This document shows, piece after piece, positions 47,058-57,186 of a stretch of DNA of 64,000 nt. Each line of letters starts with the position of its first letter. Position 1 is the stretch's first letter. The position numbers and the translations under genes are program-made. The notes under the pieces are model-generated. The model did no database searches. It saw nothing but the letters and a program-made list of their open reading frames with translations, and was not told the origin of the DNA. This stretch comes from Aliivibrio sifiae (GTDB lineage Bacteria; Pseudomonadota; Gammaproteobacteria; Enterobacterales; Vibrionaceae): NCBI RefSeq assembly GCF_002954715.1, contig NZ_MSCP01000003.1:223390-287389 (forward strand), given 5' to 3'.

Positions 47058-47147
47058 CACATCACACTGGTTATTTATACATGTGAGTGAAGTATATACT
47101 GAAATGAAGTGAGACCCAACCTAGAGGCTAGATTTGCTTTTGAATTG

Positions 47148-47183
47148 AACAAAGCTAAGACAGAATAAGCGCTTAGCTTTGTT
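47148..47183 (-). terminator. Probable terminator of cyaA
   Basis: Twelve-base inverted repeat AACAAAGCTAAG / CTTAGCTTTGTT around a twelve-base interior, located 26 bases after the cyaA stop. T-richness after it on the reverse strand is modest. Confidence 0.55.
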
Positions 47184-47208
47184 ATTTTATGTTTTATTTA
47201 GAAATCAA

Positions 47209-49758
47209 TTACGCTTGTTTTGATTTACACTGTTGCTGACCACTGCGATAAGAAAGCACTGAGGCTTCTTTTGCTTCGTTATACACCACTTCATAAAATT
47301 GAGGCAGGTTGAAGTTCACTTTATCAGGGAATTCTAAATCAATGTTATTGCGACTTGAAGTGTAATAGTGGTTAATACTGTTTACCATGTCATCTTTACT
47401 GCCGTAACATTCATGATAAATTTCAATTTTATTATCTTCATCTAAAACGTAGATATTAAAACCATCATCATTATGCTCTGATGCATCAAAGAAGAATTGA
47501 ATTAACCCTTCGCTCGCAAACGAATCCACCACATCAGGAATAACAACGCCGCTACTATCTCCTAAAGGTATCGTGGTTGAGCCAATCGCTTTATTGGTTG
47601 AAATACTTGAGTAAAATTGTACTGAATCTTCTAACTTCTGAATCGATACACCACGACGCTCAAAGAACAAGCCATACATAGTTGAGCCAATTTTAATGCC
47701 TTTAAAACGACGACGTTTTTCGTTATTTTCAACTGGTTTTAAACGAAGTTCGATACACTCAGCCAATAACTGATAAATGTTATTACGGATGATGCCACGC
47801 ATTTGTTTACTGTAGCAAAATACATCGACAGATTCAGGACGAGCCGCATCTTGGTGCATTTTACATAGTACAGTTTTCAACGCGTCAAGAATCGCCGTTT
47901 CACCGCTGAAGTTAAGTGTTCTCACTTCATGCCATGAATTTCGGTATACCAAATCAACACTACCAATCAAATTATTTTGATTGCTACCACAACTAAAAAT
48001 ATCAGCGTCCGTCTGATTCATTCGCTCAGGCTTCATCTTCAAAGTTTCAGTCGGATCACTTTCTAAATTGATAAATATAGATAATTGACGAACTTCACAC
48101 GGGCTTGCTAACTCTTCTTTGGTAGGCTGTGGCATATGAACAGAAAACGTATTTCTTAAGTCGCTTACCATTTGGTAAAATTTATCAATGTTCAGATCAG
48201 CTTGGCGTACAACCGCATCTAATCGTGTTGATTCCGTCAGCAACCCATTAAAGAATGCCCACGCCACCAATTTACTTAAGTATCTATTGTGCTCTAAATG
48301 CTTTGCACCCATCAATTCTTTTGCTATTAGTGGCTGTTTGTATACATACCAACCCGCTTTATTAACGCCAGTATCTTGCACTTCAATAAAGCTTAAATCA
48401 GCTTCATGCAGATCAGGGGAAATTTGTGGATTAAGTAAAGTAACCTTGCCAGGAAGCTCTTCAAATGCAGCGTAAAGCTTACGAGCAAGAATACTGATGT
48501 CTTCAGGGCTAATCGACGATGTTATGTCATTATTACGCGCAAAACGGATCAAGTTACGGTAACTTTGCATTAAGGCTTCAAGCAAATCATTATGTGATTT
48601 TTTAACTTGCTCAACCTTCCATGTACGACGAGAATCAAGCTCAACTATCGTTGCTTGAGACCACCCCCATTGTGATGTTAGCTCTGTTAACGCCTTACGA
48701 CGCCACTCAACTGAACCCTGCCCTTGCTTACGAGACAGTTTCTCATGAGTTTTTAAATAAAAGCTACGGCGTACAAGTTCTAAACGAGCCATATCATTGG
48801 TTCGCTCAAGGTAACGCGTTACTTTTTCTAGCATTAAATAATACGCATCCATACCATAGAGATCTGGCTCATCGGCAAAAAAACGACGTTTACTATCAAT
48901 ACTTAATAATTGAGTGTGTGGGTATTCCCAAGAATAGGCTTCCAATAAAATCGCTTTTAATACCGATTTGAATGGTGAGTCGATACTTTTATAAAGTTGC
49001 CACAAGCTAGACCCAAAATACTCTTCAGCAGGGATATGATTTAGACGACCAAAGTCAATCCACTCTTCTTTTCTAATTACACCTTGCTGACAAAGCTGAT
49101 CAACATATTCGTCATAGCTTTCTTCCATTTCTGGAGGAATGATCTGCCATAATAATTGTTGCCCACCAAGACATACTGCGGTTCGATAAAACTCATCAAG
49201 TAACAACAGATGCTGTGAAGACCCACAGTTATCTCCCGTCATTTCTTCAGAATAAGTGTCACGGAAACGAGTTTGTTCCATCAAGAAAAAGTTTGCTTCA
49301 ATATAAAACTGCGCAGCCCACTCAGTCAGAGCATCGCATTTTTGTTGCAAGAGGATTTTTTTCTCAGCAGGAAGGTGTTCAGGTATGCATACCCATATAT
49401 CAAGATCACTGGCGACAGTTTGCCCGATAGATGAAGTACTACCCATAGAATACAAACCAAGGATGTTTCCTTGATTAGAGGTAGAAAGAGGATAACGAAG
49501 CGTCAGTTGAGCCATCCACTCACGCTGTTTCTTATTTGCATGAAATTGCTTAATACCACTAGGTGCACCTTCAATAAACCCCGGAAGTTCCGAGTGATTG
49601 AAATGCAGCAGCAATGGCAATTGATGGAAGATCTCTTGCCCAAGTGGTTTCATTAATGCTAACGCGCGATCTATACGTTGTTCGGTAAGACGCTGTTGTC
49701 GAGCGATTAATGTTTCAATATAGGTTTGCAAATAGAAAGCCTGGCTCATCTTTGTCAT
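47209..49758 (-). CDS. cyaA: Class I adenylate cyclase
   Basis: 849-residue class I enzyme making cAMP for CRP (E. coli 848). The N-terminal catalytic half has GSTSSIGQTVASDLDIWVC, with the nucleotidyltransferase-type GS and DLD motif near residues 105-123. The C-terminal half is the glucose-responsive regulatory domain. Start is uncertain: ATG 49758, ATG 49749 and TTG 49761 lie together and none has a good ribosome site. A strong CRP-like site about 60 bases upstream suggests feedback. Divergent from hemC, as in E. coli. Confidence 0.95.
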   Translation of the reverse strand: MTKMSQAFYLQTYIETLIARQQRLTEQRIDRALALMKPLGQEIFHQLPLLLHFNHSELPGFIEGAPSGIKQFHANKKQREWMAQLTLRYPLSTSNQGNILGLYSMGSTSSIGQTVASDLDIWVCIPEHLPAEKKILLQQKCDALTEWAAQFYIEANFFLMEQTRFRDTYSEEMTGDNCGSSQHLLLLDEFYRTAVCLGGQQLLWQIIPPEMEESYDEYVDQLCQQGVIRKEEWIDFGRLNHIPAEEYFGSSLWQLYKSIDSPFKSVLKAILLEAYSWEYPHTQLLSIDSKRRFFADEPDLYGMDAYYLMLEKVTRYLERTNDMARLELVRRSFYLKTHEKLSRKQGQGSVEWRRKALTELTSQWGWSQATIVELDSRRTWKVEQVKKSHNDLLEALMQSYRNLIRFARNNDITSSISPEDISILARKLYAAFEELPGKVTLLNPQISPDLHEADLSFIEVQDTGVNKAGWYVYKQPLIAKELMGAKHLEHNRYLSKLVAWAFFNGLLTESTRLDAVVRQADLNIDKFYQMVSDLRNTFSVHMPQPTKEELASPCEVRQLSIFINLESDPTETLKMKPERMNQTDADIFSCGSNQNNLIGSVDLVYRNSWHEVRTLNFSGETAILDALKTVLCKMHQDAARPESVDVFCYSKQMRGIIRNNIYQLLAECIELRLKPVENNEKRRRFKGIKIGSTMYGLFFERRGVSIQKLEDSVQFYSSISTNKAIGSTTIPLGDSSGVVIPDVVDSFASEGLIQFFFDASEHNDDGFNIYVLDEDNKIEIYHECYGSKDDMVNSINHYYTSSRNNIDLEFPDKVNFNLPQFYEVVYNEAKEASVLSYRSGQQQCKSKQA

Positions 49759-49806
49759 CAATGATGACGATTCATATTGAACATAACTCGTTCAATACCG
49801 ACTATA

Positions 49807-49828
49807 AAACGTGATCAAGATAACACTT
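49807..49828. promoter_or_regulatory. CRP site between cyaA and hemC
   Basis: AAACGTGATCAAGATAACAC followed by TT matches the 22-base CRP consensus at 18 positions (CGTGA and TAACA halves, N6 spacing). It is centred about 60 bases before the cyaA start and 170 before hemC, so cAMP-CRP repression of cyaA is the likely role. Confidence 0.75.
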
Positions 49829-49988
49829 TTCATTACTGGCGTAAAGTTTACGCATTAAGCACAATCGTAGATACCCCTACCAATTGCGGTGTTGTTTTTA
49901 ACCTATAATCACACTGTTGTCATCCTGTATTTTCACCTCACCCTCAAGTAGTGGTAGGATAAGGTAATTATTTTGATCGGATACTACT

Positions 49989-50924
49989 ATGTCACAGCAA
50001 TTACCAGTTCGTATTGCCACTCGTAAAAGCCCTTTAGCGCTATGGCAAGCTCATTTTGTTAAAGATGCACTACAGTCTCTTCACCCTGGTTTGGAAGTGG
50101 AACTCGTTACAATGGTAACGAAAGGCGACATTATTCTTGATACGCCGTTAGCAAAAGTGGGCGGAAAAGGATTATTCGTAAAAGAACTTGAAGTTGCAAT
50201 GTTAGAAGGTCGTGCTGATCTTGCCGTTCATTCAATGAAAGACGTACCTGTTGAGTTCCCAGAAGGCTTAGGTTTAGTTACTATTTGTGAGCGTGAAGAC
50301 CCACGTGATGCATTTGTTTCCAATACCTACAACAACATTGAAGAATTACCACAAGGTGCGGTTGTTGGCACTTGTAGCTTACGCCGTCAATGCCAGTTAA
50401 AAGAAGCTCGTCCTGATTTAATCATTAAAGACCTTCGTGGTAACGTTGGCACTCGCCTACAAAAATTAGACGATGGTAATTACGATGCAATCATTCTTGC
50501 TTGTGCTGGTCTTATCCGTTTAGGCTTAGAAGAAAGAATTAAAAGCTCAATTGAACCAGAACAATCTTTACCTGCAGTAGGTCAAGGCGCAGTAGGTATT
50601 GAAACTCGTCTGAATGACGATCGTATCCGAGCTTTACTTGCGCCATTAAACCATCCAGAAACAGCACATCGAGTTCTATGTGAACGAGCAATGAACAACC
50701 GTCTTGAAGGTGGTTGTCAGGTGCCAATCGGAAGCTATTCATTAATTGACGGCGACAAAATTTGGTTACGCGCTCTTGTTGGAGAGCCTGATGGTTCAAT
50801 TATGGTTCGTGGTGAAATTTCAGGTTCAGTATCTGATGCAGAAGCACTAGGTACACAATTAGCAGAACAATTGCTTAATGACGGTGCGAAAGACATTTTA
50901 GATCGCCTATACGCAGACGCATAA
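49989..50924 (+). CDS. hemC: Hydroxymethylbilane synthase
   Basis: 311-residue porphobilinogen deaminase joining four porphobilinogens into hydroxymethylbilane. N-terminal [19 protein letters not shown] and catalytic Asp in the region [11 protein letters not shown] are present, and the dipyrromethane cofactor cysteine lies in EGGCQVPIG near residue 242. First gene of hemCDXY; hemD begins one base after its stop. Divergent from cyaA. Confidence 0.98.
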   Translation: MSQQLPVRIATRKSPLALWQAHFVKDALQSLHPGLEVELVTMVTKGDIILDTPLAKVGGKGLFVKELEVAMLEGRADLAVHSMKDVPVEFPEGLGLVTICEREDPRDAFVSNTYNNIEELPQGAVVGTCSLRRQCQLKEARPDLIIKDLRGNVGTRLQKLDDGNYDAIILACAGLIRLGLEERIKSSIEPEQSLPAVGQGAVGIETRLNDDRIRALLAPLNHPETAHRVLCERAMNNRLEGGCQVPIGSYSLIDGDKIWLRALVGEPDGSIMVRGEISGSVSDAEALGTQLAEQLLNDGAKDILDRLYADA

Positions 50925-50925
50925 T

Positions 50926-51687
50926 ATGACCATATTGGTGACTCGCCCAGAGCAAGAGAGCCAAGCACTCTGTGATGCCTTATATCAAATGGGGCATCAC
51001 GCTATTTCTCACCCTTTGTTAACCATACATCCAGGCCGAGAACTCTCTCTACTTCCTTCTCTTTTTTCGTCTTTATCTGATGGTGACTTTATCATCTCTG
51101 TCAGTCAACACGCCGTAGAACATGCACAAAGCTACCTTGAAAAACAGCGAAAAGAGTGGAAAAAAGGCGTTAATTATATAGCGGTTGGTCAAAAGAGCGC
51201 TCAACACCTCAAAACCTATATCTCAGATCCAGTACACTTTCCCACACCGAGCGACAGTGAACATTTACTCGCACTTCCTGTCTTAAAAAACGTTGCTGGA
51301 AAAAGAGCTATAATTCTAAGAGGTAATGGCGGACGAGATCTTATTTATCAAGCACTCGAAGACCTTGGGGTAAAGGTCACTTATTGTGAAACCTATCAGC
51401 GACAGTCGACGTCGTTTAATGGTTCAATAAAAGCCGAAGAATGGCAAGCACAAAACGTAGATACACTGGTGGTAACCAGCGGTGAACAACTTGTTTTTTT
51501 CACCTCGCAATTTACCAGCACAGATTTAGATTGGGTATTAACATGTCGATTATTAGTGCCTAGCGAACGAATTAACCAAATTGGACAACAACTTGGTTAT
51601 CAACATATTGAAACGGTTGGCGGAGCCTCTAATTCCGACTTGCTGCACTATCTCAGTGAGCATCATCATGATGGGACTTTCAAATGA
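50926..51687 (+). CDS. hemD: Uroporphyrinogen-III synthase
   Basis: 253-residue enzyme that cyclises hydroxymethylbilane to uroporphyrinogen III. The sequence is divergent, as usual in this family, but ILVTRPEQESQALCDAL at the N-terminus, the VTSGEQL segment near residue 184 and the two-lobed layout fit. It begins one base after hemC and its stop overlaps hemX by four bases (ATGA), indicating coupled translation. Confidence 0.93.
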   Translation: MTILVTRPEQESQALCDALYQMGHHAISHPLLTIHPGRELSLLPSLFSSLSDGDFIISVSQHAVEHAQSYLEKQRKEWKKGVNYIAVGQKSAQHLKTYISDPVHFPTPSDSEHLLALPVLKNVAGKRAIILRGNGGRDLIYQALEDLGVKVTYCETYQRQSTSFNGSIKAEEWQAQNVDTLVVTSGEQLVFFTSQFTSTDLDWVLTCRLLVPSERINQIGQQLGYQHIETVGGASNSDLLHYLSEHHHDGTFK

Positions 51688-52907
51688 CAAAAAATAACAA
51701 TAAGCCACAGTCTGCCGAAGAAAACGCAGCATCTGTTATCGCACCGTCTTTGGTAACACAAGAGCAGAAAAAAACAAATCAAACTACGCATTCAACTTCT
51801 GCTACAACATCGAAAAAACAAGAAGAGCTTGTCGATAAAAAAGGCCGTCGTTTAGGCACTGTCGCGATTATTATTTCTATTCTATTAAGTGGCGGGGCTT
51901 TTTTAGCGTCGCAACAGCAAGTAACTCAGCAACAAATAAAAATAGCTCAACTTGAACAACAATTAAAAAGTGCCGACAGTACTTTTGACGCAAAATTAGT
52001 CACAGCAGAACAACGCATTACAGATAAAGCAGATGAGATTGTTCGTAAAGCTACAGTATTAATGCAACAGCAAGATAAAAGCATTGCAAGCCTTCAACTG
52101 GCAATTGCCGATGTTAAAGGTCGTCGCCCTAATGATTGGCTATTGGCAGAAGCTGATTATTTAGTAAAAATGGCAGGTCGTAAATTATGGCTTGAACATG
52201 ATGTAGTTAGTGCTACACGTTTAATGGAAAATGCCGACCAACGTATCTCTGCACTTAATGACCCAAGTTTAACCCCTCTTCGTCGCGCCATGGCAGATGA
52301 CATTGCCACATTGAAAGCCATTCCATTAATTGATCGTGATGGCTTAGTTCTTAAACTAAACAGCCTAGAACAACAAATTAATAAATTGCCTCTTGCTAGT
52401 GCGGTACTTCCTGAAGCTGATGCAGTAGAACAGAAGAAAGTATCAACTAACATTAATGATTGGCAATCAAACTTAATGCAGTCTTTGGATGACTTTGCAG
52501 GTCATTTCATTACTTACCGAGTACGTGAAGGCAATGTCATTCCTTTGCTTAGTCCCGAACAGCATTTTTACCTAAAAGAGAACATCAAAGGTAAGCTACT
52601 TCTTGCTTCTAAAGCCTTATATCGTGAACAAAGCGAAGTGTATGCAACCTCATTAGAAAGTGCGAAGTTATGGTCTTCTCAATACTTCCAACAAGATGAC
52701 CCTGCTGTTAAGAGTTTCATGGCTCAATTAGATTCACTAGCAAAATTCAAAGTGGATGTTCGCTACCCACAAAAAATGGAAACACAGGCTTTATTATCAG
52801 ACTTCATTTCTGAACGTTTGCGCCGAAATGTTCAAGCCGTTGGCACAGCTCCAGTAAAAGCAGCGCCAATAAAGAAAACTGAAACGGTTGAAGGAGGTAA
52901 GTCATGA
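51684..52907 (+). CDS. hemX: HemX membrane protein
   Basis: 407 residues: a polar Thr/Lys-rich N-terminus, one transmembrane helix near residues 58-76 (LGTVAIIISILLSGGAFLA), a glutamine-rich coiled coil (about 80-145), and a large periplasmic helical domain. Often mis-annotated as uroporphyrinogen-III methyltransferase, for which it lacks any methyltransferase motif. Role unknown but always linked to hemCD and hemY. Overlaps hemD and hemY by four bases at each end. Confidence 0.92.
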   Translation: MTKNNNKPQSAEENAASVIAPSLVTQEQKKTNQTTHSTSATTSKKQEELVDKKGRRLGTVAIIISILLSGGAFLASQQQVTQQQIKIAQLEQQLKSADSTFDAKLVTAEQRITDKADEIVRKATVLMQQQDKSIASLQLAIADVKGRRPNDWLLAEADYLVKMAGRKLWLEHDVVSATRLMENADQRISALNDPSLTPLRRAMADDIATLKAIPLIDRDGLVLKLNSLEQQINKLPLASAVLPEADAVEQKKVSTNINDWQSNLMQSLDDFAGHFITYRVREGNVIPLLSPEQHFYLKENIKGKLLLASKALYREQSEVYATSLESAKLWSSQYFQQDDPAVKSFMAQLDSLAKFKVDVRYPQKMETQALLSDFISERLRRNVQAVGTAPVKAAPIKKTETVEGGKS

Positions 52908-54088
52908 TCCGATTACTGCTTCTGGCAATCGTCTTAGTCGGTGGATTAATCGTAGGAACGACGTTTGCCGATCAACAAGGTTATGTATTAATTTCAGTCT
53001 CAAATACAACGATTGAAATGAGCTTAACAACATTAGTTCTCTTTATCGGTGCGCTGATCGCTGGGTTATTCTTATTAGAGATTGTGGTTAAACGTATTCT
53101 CTCTGTCAGTAATTTTACCCGTGGTTGGTTTAGTGCGCGTCATTTACGCAAAGCACGCTACAACACGTTTAAAGGAATGATTAAACTGCATGAAGGTGAA
53201 TGGAAAGAAGCAGAGCGTCTAATCACAAAAGGCGGCCGTCATAACGACTTTCCATTACTTAATTACCTTGCGGCAGCAGAAGCAGCACAAGGCCGCCAAC
53301 AAATAGAACAACGTGACCGCTATCTACAATTGGCATCAGAGCAAGCAGAGAGTACGCTTGCGGTTGCACTCACTAGCGCAAAACTGCAAATGCGCGAAGA
53401 GCAATATGAATTAGCTCTTGCTACGCTTCAGTCTGTAAAAGTTGATTATCCTCGCAACCCTGTATTGCTTGAGCTACTAAAAGAATGTTATTTAGCCCTA
53501 AATGAATGGCAACCACTGAAAAACATTATTCACCCTCTCACTAAAGCAAACCTTATTTCAGAGCAGCAGGCGTTGGAATTAGAAGAAAAAGCAGAATGTG
53601 GATTAATGGCGTTTATAGCGACAAATAAGGGCACTGCAGGGTTATTAGATCATTGGAATTCTTTACCTAAGAAGCTACAAAAGCACGTTCCTGTATTGGT
53701 TTGTTTAATCAAGCAACTACACGCACGTAAAGCGGATTCTGAAGCCTACATTCTCTTACGTGATAACTTGAAAAAGCGCAGCGATGATCGCTTGGTAGAG
53801 CTATTACCAACCTTAAACCTAGCAGATTATCACCCAGCAACGGTACTGTTGGAAGGCATGGCAAATTACGATGTTCGTAACCCTGTGATTCAAAGTACGT
53901 TAGCTCAGCTGTATATGCGCACTGAAAAGTGGCAGCCAGCACGCGACCACTTTGAAGCGGCGTTAGCTATTCGTGAAAACATGTCTGATTATGCTTATCT
54001 TGCGCGCGTTTTAGAGAAACAAAACCGTAAACAAGCGGCGGCGGATCTGTCTCGTAAAGCGTTGACTATGGTAGATAACCAAGCTTAA
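52904..54088 (+). CDS. hemY: HemY TPR membrane protein
   Basis: 394-residue proteobacterial HemY (unrelated to the Bacillus HemY oxidase). Two N-terminal transmembrane helices (about residues 3-20 and 40-60) anchor a TPR-like helical domain, for example in ATVLLEGMANYDVRN and the last repeat near residue 355. Thought to act late in protoheme synthesis, mechanism unknown. ATGA overlap with hemX; the operon ends in a terminator. Confidence 0.93.
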   Translation: MIRLLLLAIVLVGGLIVGTTFADQQGYVLISVSNTTIEMSLTTLVLFIGALIAGLFLLEIVVKRILSVSNFTRGWFSARHLRKARYNTFKGMIKLHEGEWKEAERLITKGGRHNDFPLLNYLAAAEAAQGRQQIEQRDRYLQLASEQAESTLAVALTSAKLQMREEQYELALATLQSVKVDYPRNPVLLELLKECYLALNEWQPLKNIIHPLTKANLISEQQALELEEKAECGLMAFIATNKGTAGLLDHWNSLPKKLQKHVPVLVCLIKQLHARKADSEAYILLRDNLKKRSDDRLVELLPTLNLADYHPATVLLEGMANYDVRNPVIQSTLAQLYMRTEKWQPARDHFEAALAIRENMSDYAYLARVLEKQNRKQAAADLSRKALTMVDNQA

Positions 54089-54109
54089 CCCTGAGCTATT
54101 AAATATCAT

Positions 54110-54142
54110 AAAAAATGCCACTCTTTTGAAGTGGCATTTTTA
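54110..54142. terminator. Bidirectional terminator between hemY and fre
   Basis: Stem ATGCCACT / AGTGGCAT around a seven-base loop, with A-run before and TTTTATT after. It sits between convergent hemCDXY and fre. A partial MITE-end-like CCAATGTAACTAA follows at 54154. Confidence 0.87.
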
Positions 54143-54176
54143 TTGGTATTAATTCCAATGTAACTAAAGCTCTAGA

Positions 54177-54887
54177 TTAGATAAATGCGAATGCATCACC
54201 AAACAACTGATCTTTCTTTGCTTGTTTTTCAGTGATGAATTGCTCACGAGCTGCGCCTGCCATTTCAAAGCGACCTGCAATGTAAATATCCACTTCTGCT
54301 AATGAGTTAAAGTCGGCTTTTACCGCTTCAAGTACATTACCCGTTTTACCTGTCCAGCCTTCTGTTTGCTCGACTACTGGTACAAACGTAATATGCTCAT
54401 GTGCTGCTGCTATGGCTTCTATCTCTGCTTTTGCATACAGCTGACGCTCATCACGACCACCCCAGTAAAGATAAATTGGTTTTTGAATCTGTTGGCTGAT
54501 GCAGTGATCCAGTATTGAACGTACGTAGCTAAATCCTGTACCACCAGCAATCAACAACATTGAACGCTCGCTATTTTCACGGATCCACGCTTCACCATGA
54601 GGAGCATCAATTTGGATATCTCCCCCGTTTTCTAGTGCCGCTTTCATTAATTCAACCACTTCGCCCGCATAAGCATTATGCTCAGCTGCGCCGATATGAA
54701 GTTCGATTTCACCCTCATGACGGCAAGGGCTGCTTGCGATTGAGAATGGACGTTTGTCTTTCTCTCCCATTACAACCATTAAGTATTGACCAGCTTTAAA
54801 CTCTACTGGTTGTTCTGGATGAAGTAATATTTGAAAAGTATTACAAGCCAACGGCTCGATAGACTTTACTTTGCAATTGATTGGCAT
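54177..54887 (-). CDS. fre: NAD(P)H-flavin reductase
   Basis: 236-residue ferredoxin-reductase-fold enzyme reducing free flavins with NAD(P)H; E. coli Fre is 233. Flavin-binding RPFSIASSP near residue 45 and NAD-binding [14 protein letters not shown] near 112 are intact, and the C-terminus LFGDAFAFI is characteristic. In bioluminescent relatives such reductases can supply FMNH2 to luciferase, but there is no lux gene here. Neighbour of ubiD, as in E. coli; a ferredoxin gene lies between. Confidence 0.96.
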   Translation of the reverse strand: MPINCKVKSIEPLACNTFQILLHPEQPVEFKAGQYLMVVMGEKDKRPFSIASSPCRHEGEIELHIGAAEHNAYAGEVVELMKAALENGGDIQIDAPHGEAWIRENSERSMLLIAGGTGFSYVRSILDHCISQQIQKPIYLYWGGRDERQLYAKAEIEAIAAAHEHITFVPVVEQTEGWTGKTGNVLEAVKADFNSLAEVDIYIAGRFEMAGAAREQFITEKQAKKDQLFGDAFAFI

Positions 54888-54985
54888 GACTTTCCTTTTT
54901 CAGCTGATATCTATTTTTAAATGATATTTATACGCTGTAATTATTATGAGTATTGAGCAGTAAACTCTAATTATACGGGGAGGAT

Positions 54986-55249
54986 TTATTCTAACAACAG
55001 CACTAAATCACTTTTTGCTGTAGCCTGACACGCAAATATCCACCCTTCTTGTTGTTCTTTATCGGTTAGAAGCGGCTCTAAATCGTAGTCAATCTCCCCT
55101 TCTAACTTTTTACATAGGCACATAGCACATGCACCTACTTGGCATCGATTCGGGTAATTAATTCCCGCTTCTAATGCTGCATCTAAGATGGTTTGCCCCT
55201 CTTCAATGCAGAACTCTTTTTGTTGTGGTAGTAAGGTTATTTTTTTCAA
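54986..55249 (-). CDS. 2Fe-2S ferredoxin-type protein
   Basis: 87-residue plant-type ferredoxin with the cluster motif CQVGACAMC (CxxxxCxxC) near residues 36-44 and a fourth cysteine in FACQA near 74. It resembles YfaE and the ferredoxin domains fused to Fre-like reductases. It starts four bases inside the 3' end of ubiD (stop/start overlap), and fre follows after about 100 bases, so ubiD, the ferredoxin and fre form one unit. It may pass electrons from a flavin reductase; inference. Confidence 0.85.
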   Translation of the reverse strand: MKKITLLPQQKEFCIEEGQTILDAALEAGINYPNRCQVGACAMCLCKKLEGEIDYDLEPLLTDKEQQEGWIFACQATAKSDLVLLLE

Positions 55250-57087
55250 AAGATAGCCAACTCATCCCAAATAGCATCTATTTTCGCGACAACGTCAGGA
55301 TCTTTTTTGATTGGTGTTCCCCATTCACGAAGACACTCATCTTCCAATTTATTGGTCGCGTCTAGACCCATTTTTGAGTGACCCGTTTCATTTTGTAAAA
55401 ATAGCGTATCCCTTGCCGGGTCCATTCGTGTTGTCACTGCCCAAATAATGTCATTCCAGTCACTGACATCGACATCACCATCACACACAATAACAAACTT
55501 GTTCTCATCAAACTGAGACCAAACAGCCTCCATGATTTTCTTACCATTACCTGAAACTTGTTTATCAATAGATACCACAACCATTCTGGCATTGTCGTTT
55601 TGTAAATGGATATCGATAATTTCAGGACATTCTTTTGTTATCTCAGCTAAGCAGCCTTCAATATTTTCTCTATCTGTTGATAGTGATTCAACATCGGGTG
55701 ACAAGGCTAACTCTGCATCCCATTTTTTCGTGATATCCAAGCCCATTTTTGAGCCTAACCCAACGACTGGCGAAGCAAAATCTAATGAATCAATTGGTGT
55801 GTTCTCTATCATCAAACTATCACGTGATGGATCCATATACTGAGCCATGGCAGCAGTCACTTGTGACCAGTCTCGAGCATTCACATCTTCTTCGCATACC
55901 AACACAAATTTAGTATACATAAACTGACGTAAAAAAGACCACACACCCATCATGACGCGTTTTGCATGTCCTGGATATTGCTTCTTCATCGTCACTACCG
56001 CCATGCGATACGAACACCCTTCAGGAGGAAGATAAAAGTCGATAATCTCAGGAAATTGCTTTTGTAGAATAGGGACAAACACTTCATTTAATGCCACACC
56101 TAATACCGCGGGTTCATCTGGCGGACGACCAGTATAGGTGCTGTGGTAAATTGGGTCTTTACGCATCGTAATATGAGTAATAGTAAATACATGATGTTTT
56201 TCAACTTCATTATAGTACCCAGTGTGATCACCATAAGGCCCTTCATCAGCAAATTCTGTTGGATCAATATAGCCTTCAAGTACAATTTCAGCACTCGCAG
56301 GGACTTCTAAGTCATTACTAATGGATTTAGTAATTTCAGTTCTGCTGCCTCGTAAAAGACCAGCAAAAGCATATTCAGATAAGGTGTCAGGCACAGGTGT
56401 CACCGCACCAAGAATCGTGGCAGGATCAGCACCAAAAGCAACAGAAATAGGGAAAGGTTCACCAGGGTTAGTTTCCATCCAATCTCGTAAATCTAAAGCG
56501 CCACCACGATGAGCAAGCCAACGCATAATCACTTTATTCTTACTTAATTTCTGTTGACGATAGATACCTAAATTCTGACGTTTTTTATTTGGCCCTTTGG
56601 TGATAGTTAATCCCCAAGTTAATAAAGGGGCAACATCATCGGCCCAACAACTCATTACTGGAATTTTATCTAAATCAACCTCATCACCTTGCCAAACAAT
56701 CTGCTGACACGCCGCTTTACGAATTTTTTTAGTTGGCATGTTTAACACTTGTTTGAATACTGGCAATTTATCCAATGCATCTTTAAAGCCTTTTGGTGGT
56801 TCTGGTTCCTTTAAATACGCTAATAACTTGCCCACTTCGCGCAGTTCAAGAACGTCATTACGCCCCATACCAATCGCAACACGTTCTGCAGTACCAAATA
56901 AATTTGTTAATACGGGAATATCATAACCAATAGGATTTTCAAACAACAATGCTGGACCACCCGCACGTAAAGTCCGATCGCTGATCTCAGTCATTTCATA
57001 ATGAGGGTCAATGGGGTGTGAAATGCGTTTTAACTGTCCTATCTTTTCCAAGTGGTCAAGAAAATCGCGTAAATCCTTATATTGCAT
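55246..57087 (-). CDS. ubiD: 4-hydroxy-3-polyprenylbenzoate decarboxylase UbiD with duplicated C-terminal segment
   Basis: Prenylated-FMN-dependent decarboxylase of ubiquinone synthesis. It has 613 residues, about 115 more than E. coli UbiD (497). Residues 1-460 follow the usual family, with the cofactor-site segment [13 protein letters not shown]. The extra length is an internal duplication: [20 protein letters not shown] starting at 346 is echoed by [20 protein letters not shown] starting at 488, and both copies continue to MDPxRD and SKMGLD motifs. The C-terminal end then matches E. coli again. Overlaps the ferredoxin gene by four bases. Confidence 0.93.
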   Translation of the reverse strand: MQYKDLRDFLDHLEKIGQLKRISHPIDPHYEMTEISDRTLRAGGPALLFENPIGYDIPVLTNLFGTAERVAIGMGRNDVLELREVGKLLAYLKEPEPPKGFKDALDKLPVFKQVLNMPTKKIRKAACQQIVWQGDEVDLDKIPVMSCWADDVAPLLTWGLTITKGPNKKRQNLGIYRQQKLSKNKVIMRWLAHRGGALDLRDWMETNPGEPFPISVAFGADPATILGAVTPVPDTLSEYAFAGLLRGSRTEITKSISNDLEVPASAEIVLEGYIDPTEFADEGPYGDHTGYYNEVEKHHVFTITHITMRKDPIYHSTYTGRPPDEPAVLGVALNEVFVPILQKQFPEIIDFYLPPEGCSYRMAVVTMKKQYPGHAKRVMMGVWSFLRQFMYTKFVLVCEEDVNARDWSQVTAAMAQYMDPSRDSLMIENTPIDSLDFASPVVGLGSKMGLDITKKWDAELALSPDVESLSTDRENIEGCLAEITKECPEIIDIHLQNDNARMVVVSIDKQVSGNGKKIMEAVWSQFDENKFVIVCDGDVDVSDWNDIIWAVTTRMDPARDTLFLQNETGHSKMGLDATNKLEDECLREWGTPIKKDPDVVAKIDAIWDELAIF

Positions 57088-57186
57088 CGCTATCTACATG
57101 TAGTGAAGTTTGAATAGATTATACCCAAACTGCCTCATATCCCCAACCTACTTCACAGCCATTAACTGGAGTTAAGTCTAATTACG

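Noticed and set aside
47058-47100. Possible LexA box upstream of uvrD
   Set aside because: Only the central GTATATA matches; neither the CTG nor the CAG arm is correctly placed.
51684-52907. hemX as a uroporphyrinogen-III C-methyltransferase
   Set aside because: The protein is a single-span membrane protein with a coiled coil and has no methyltransferase motifs.
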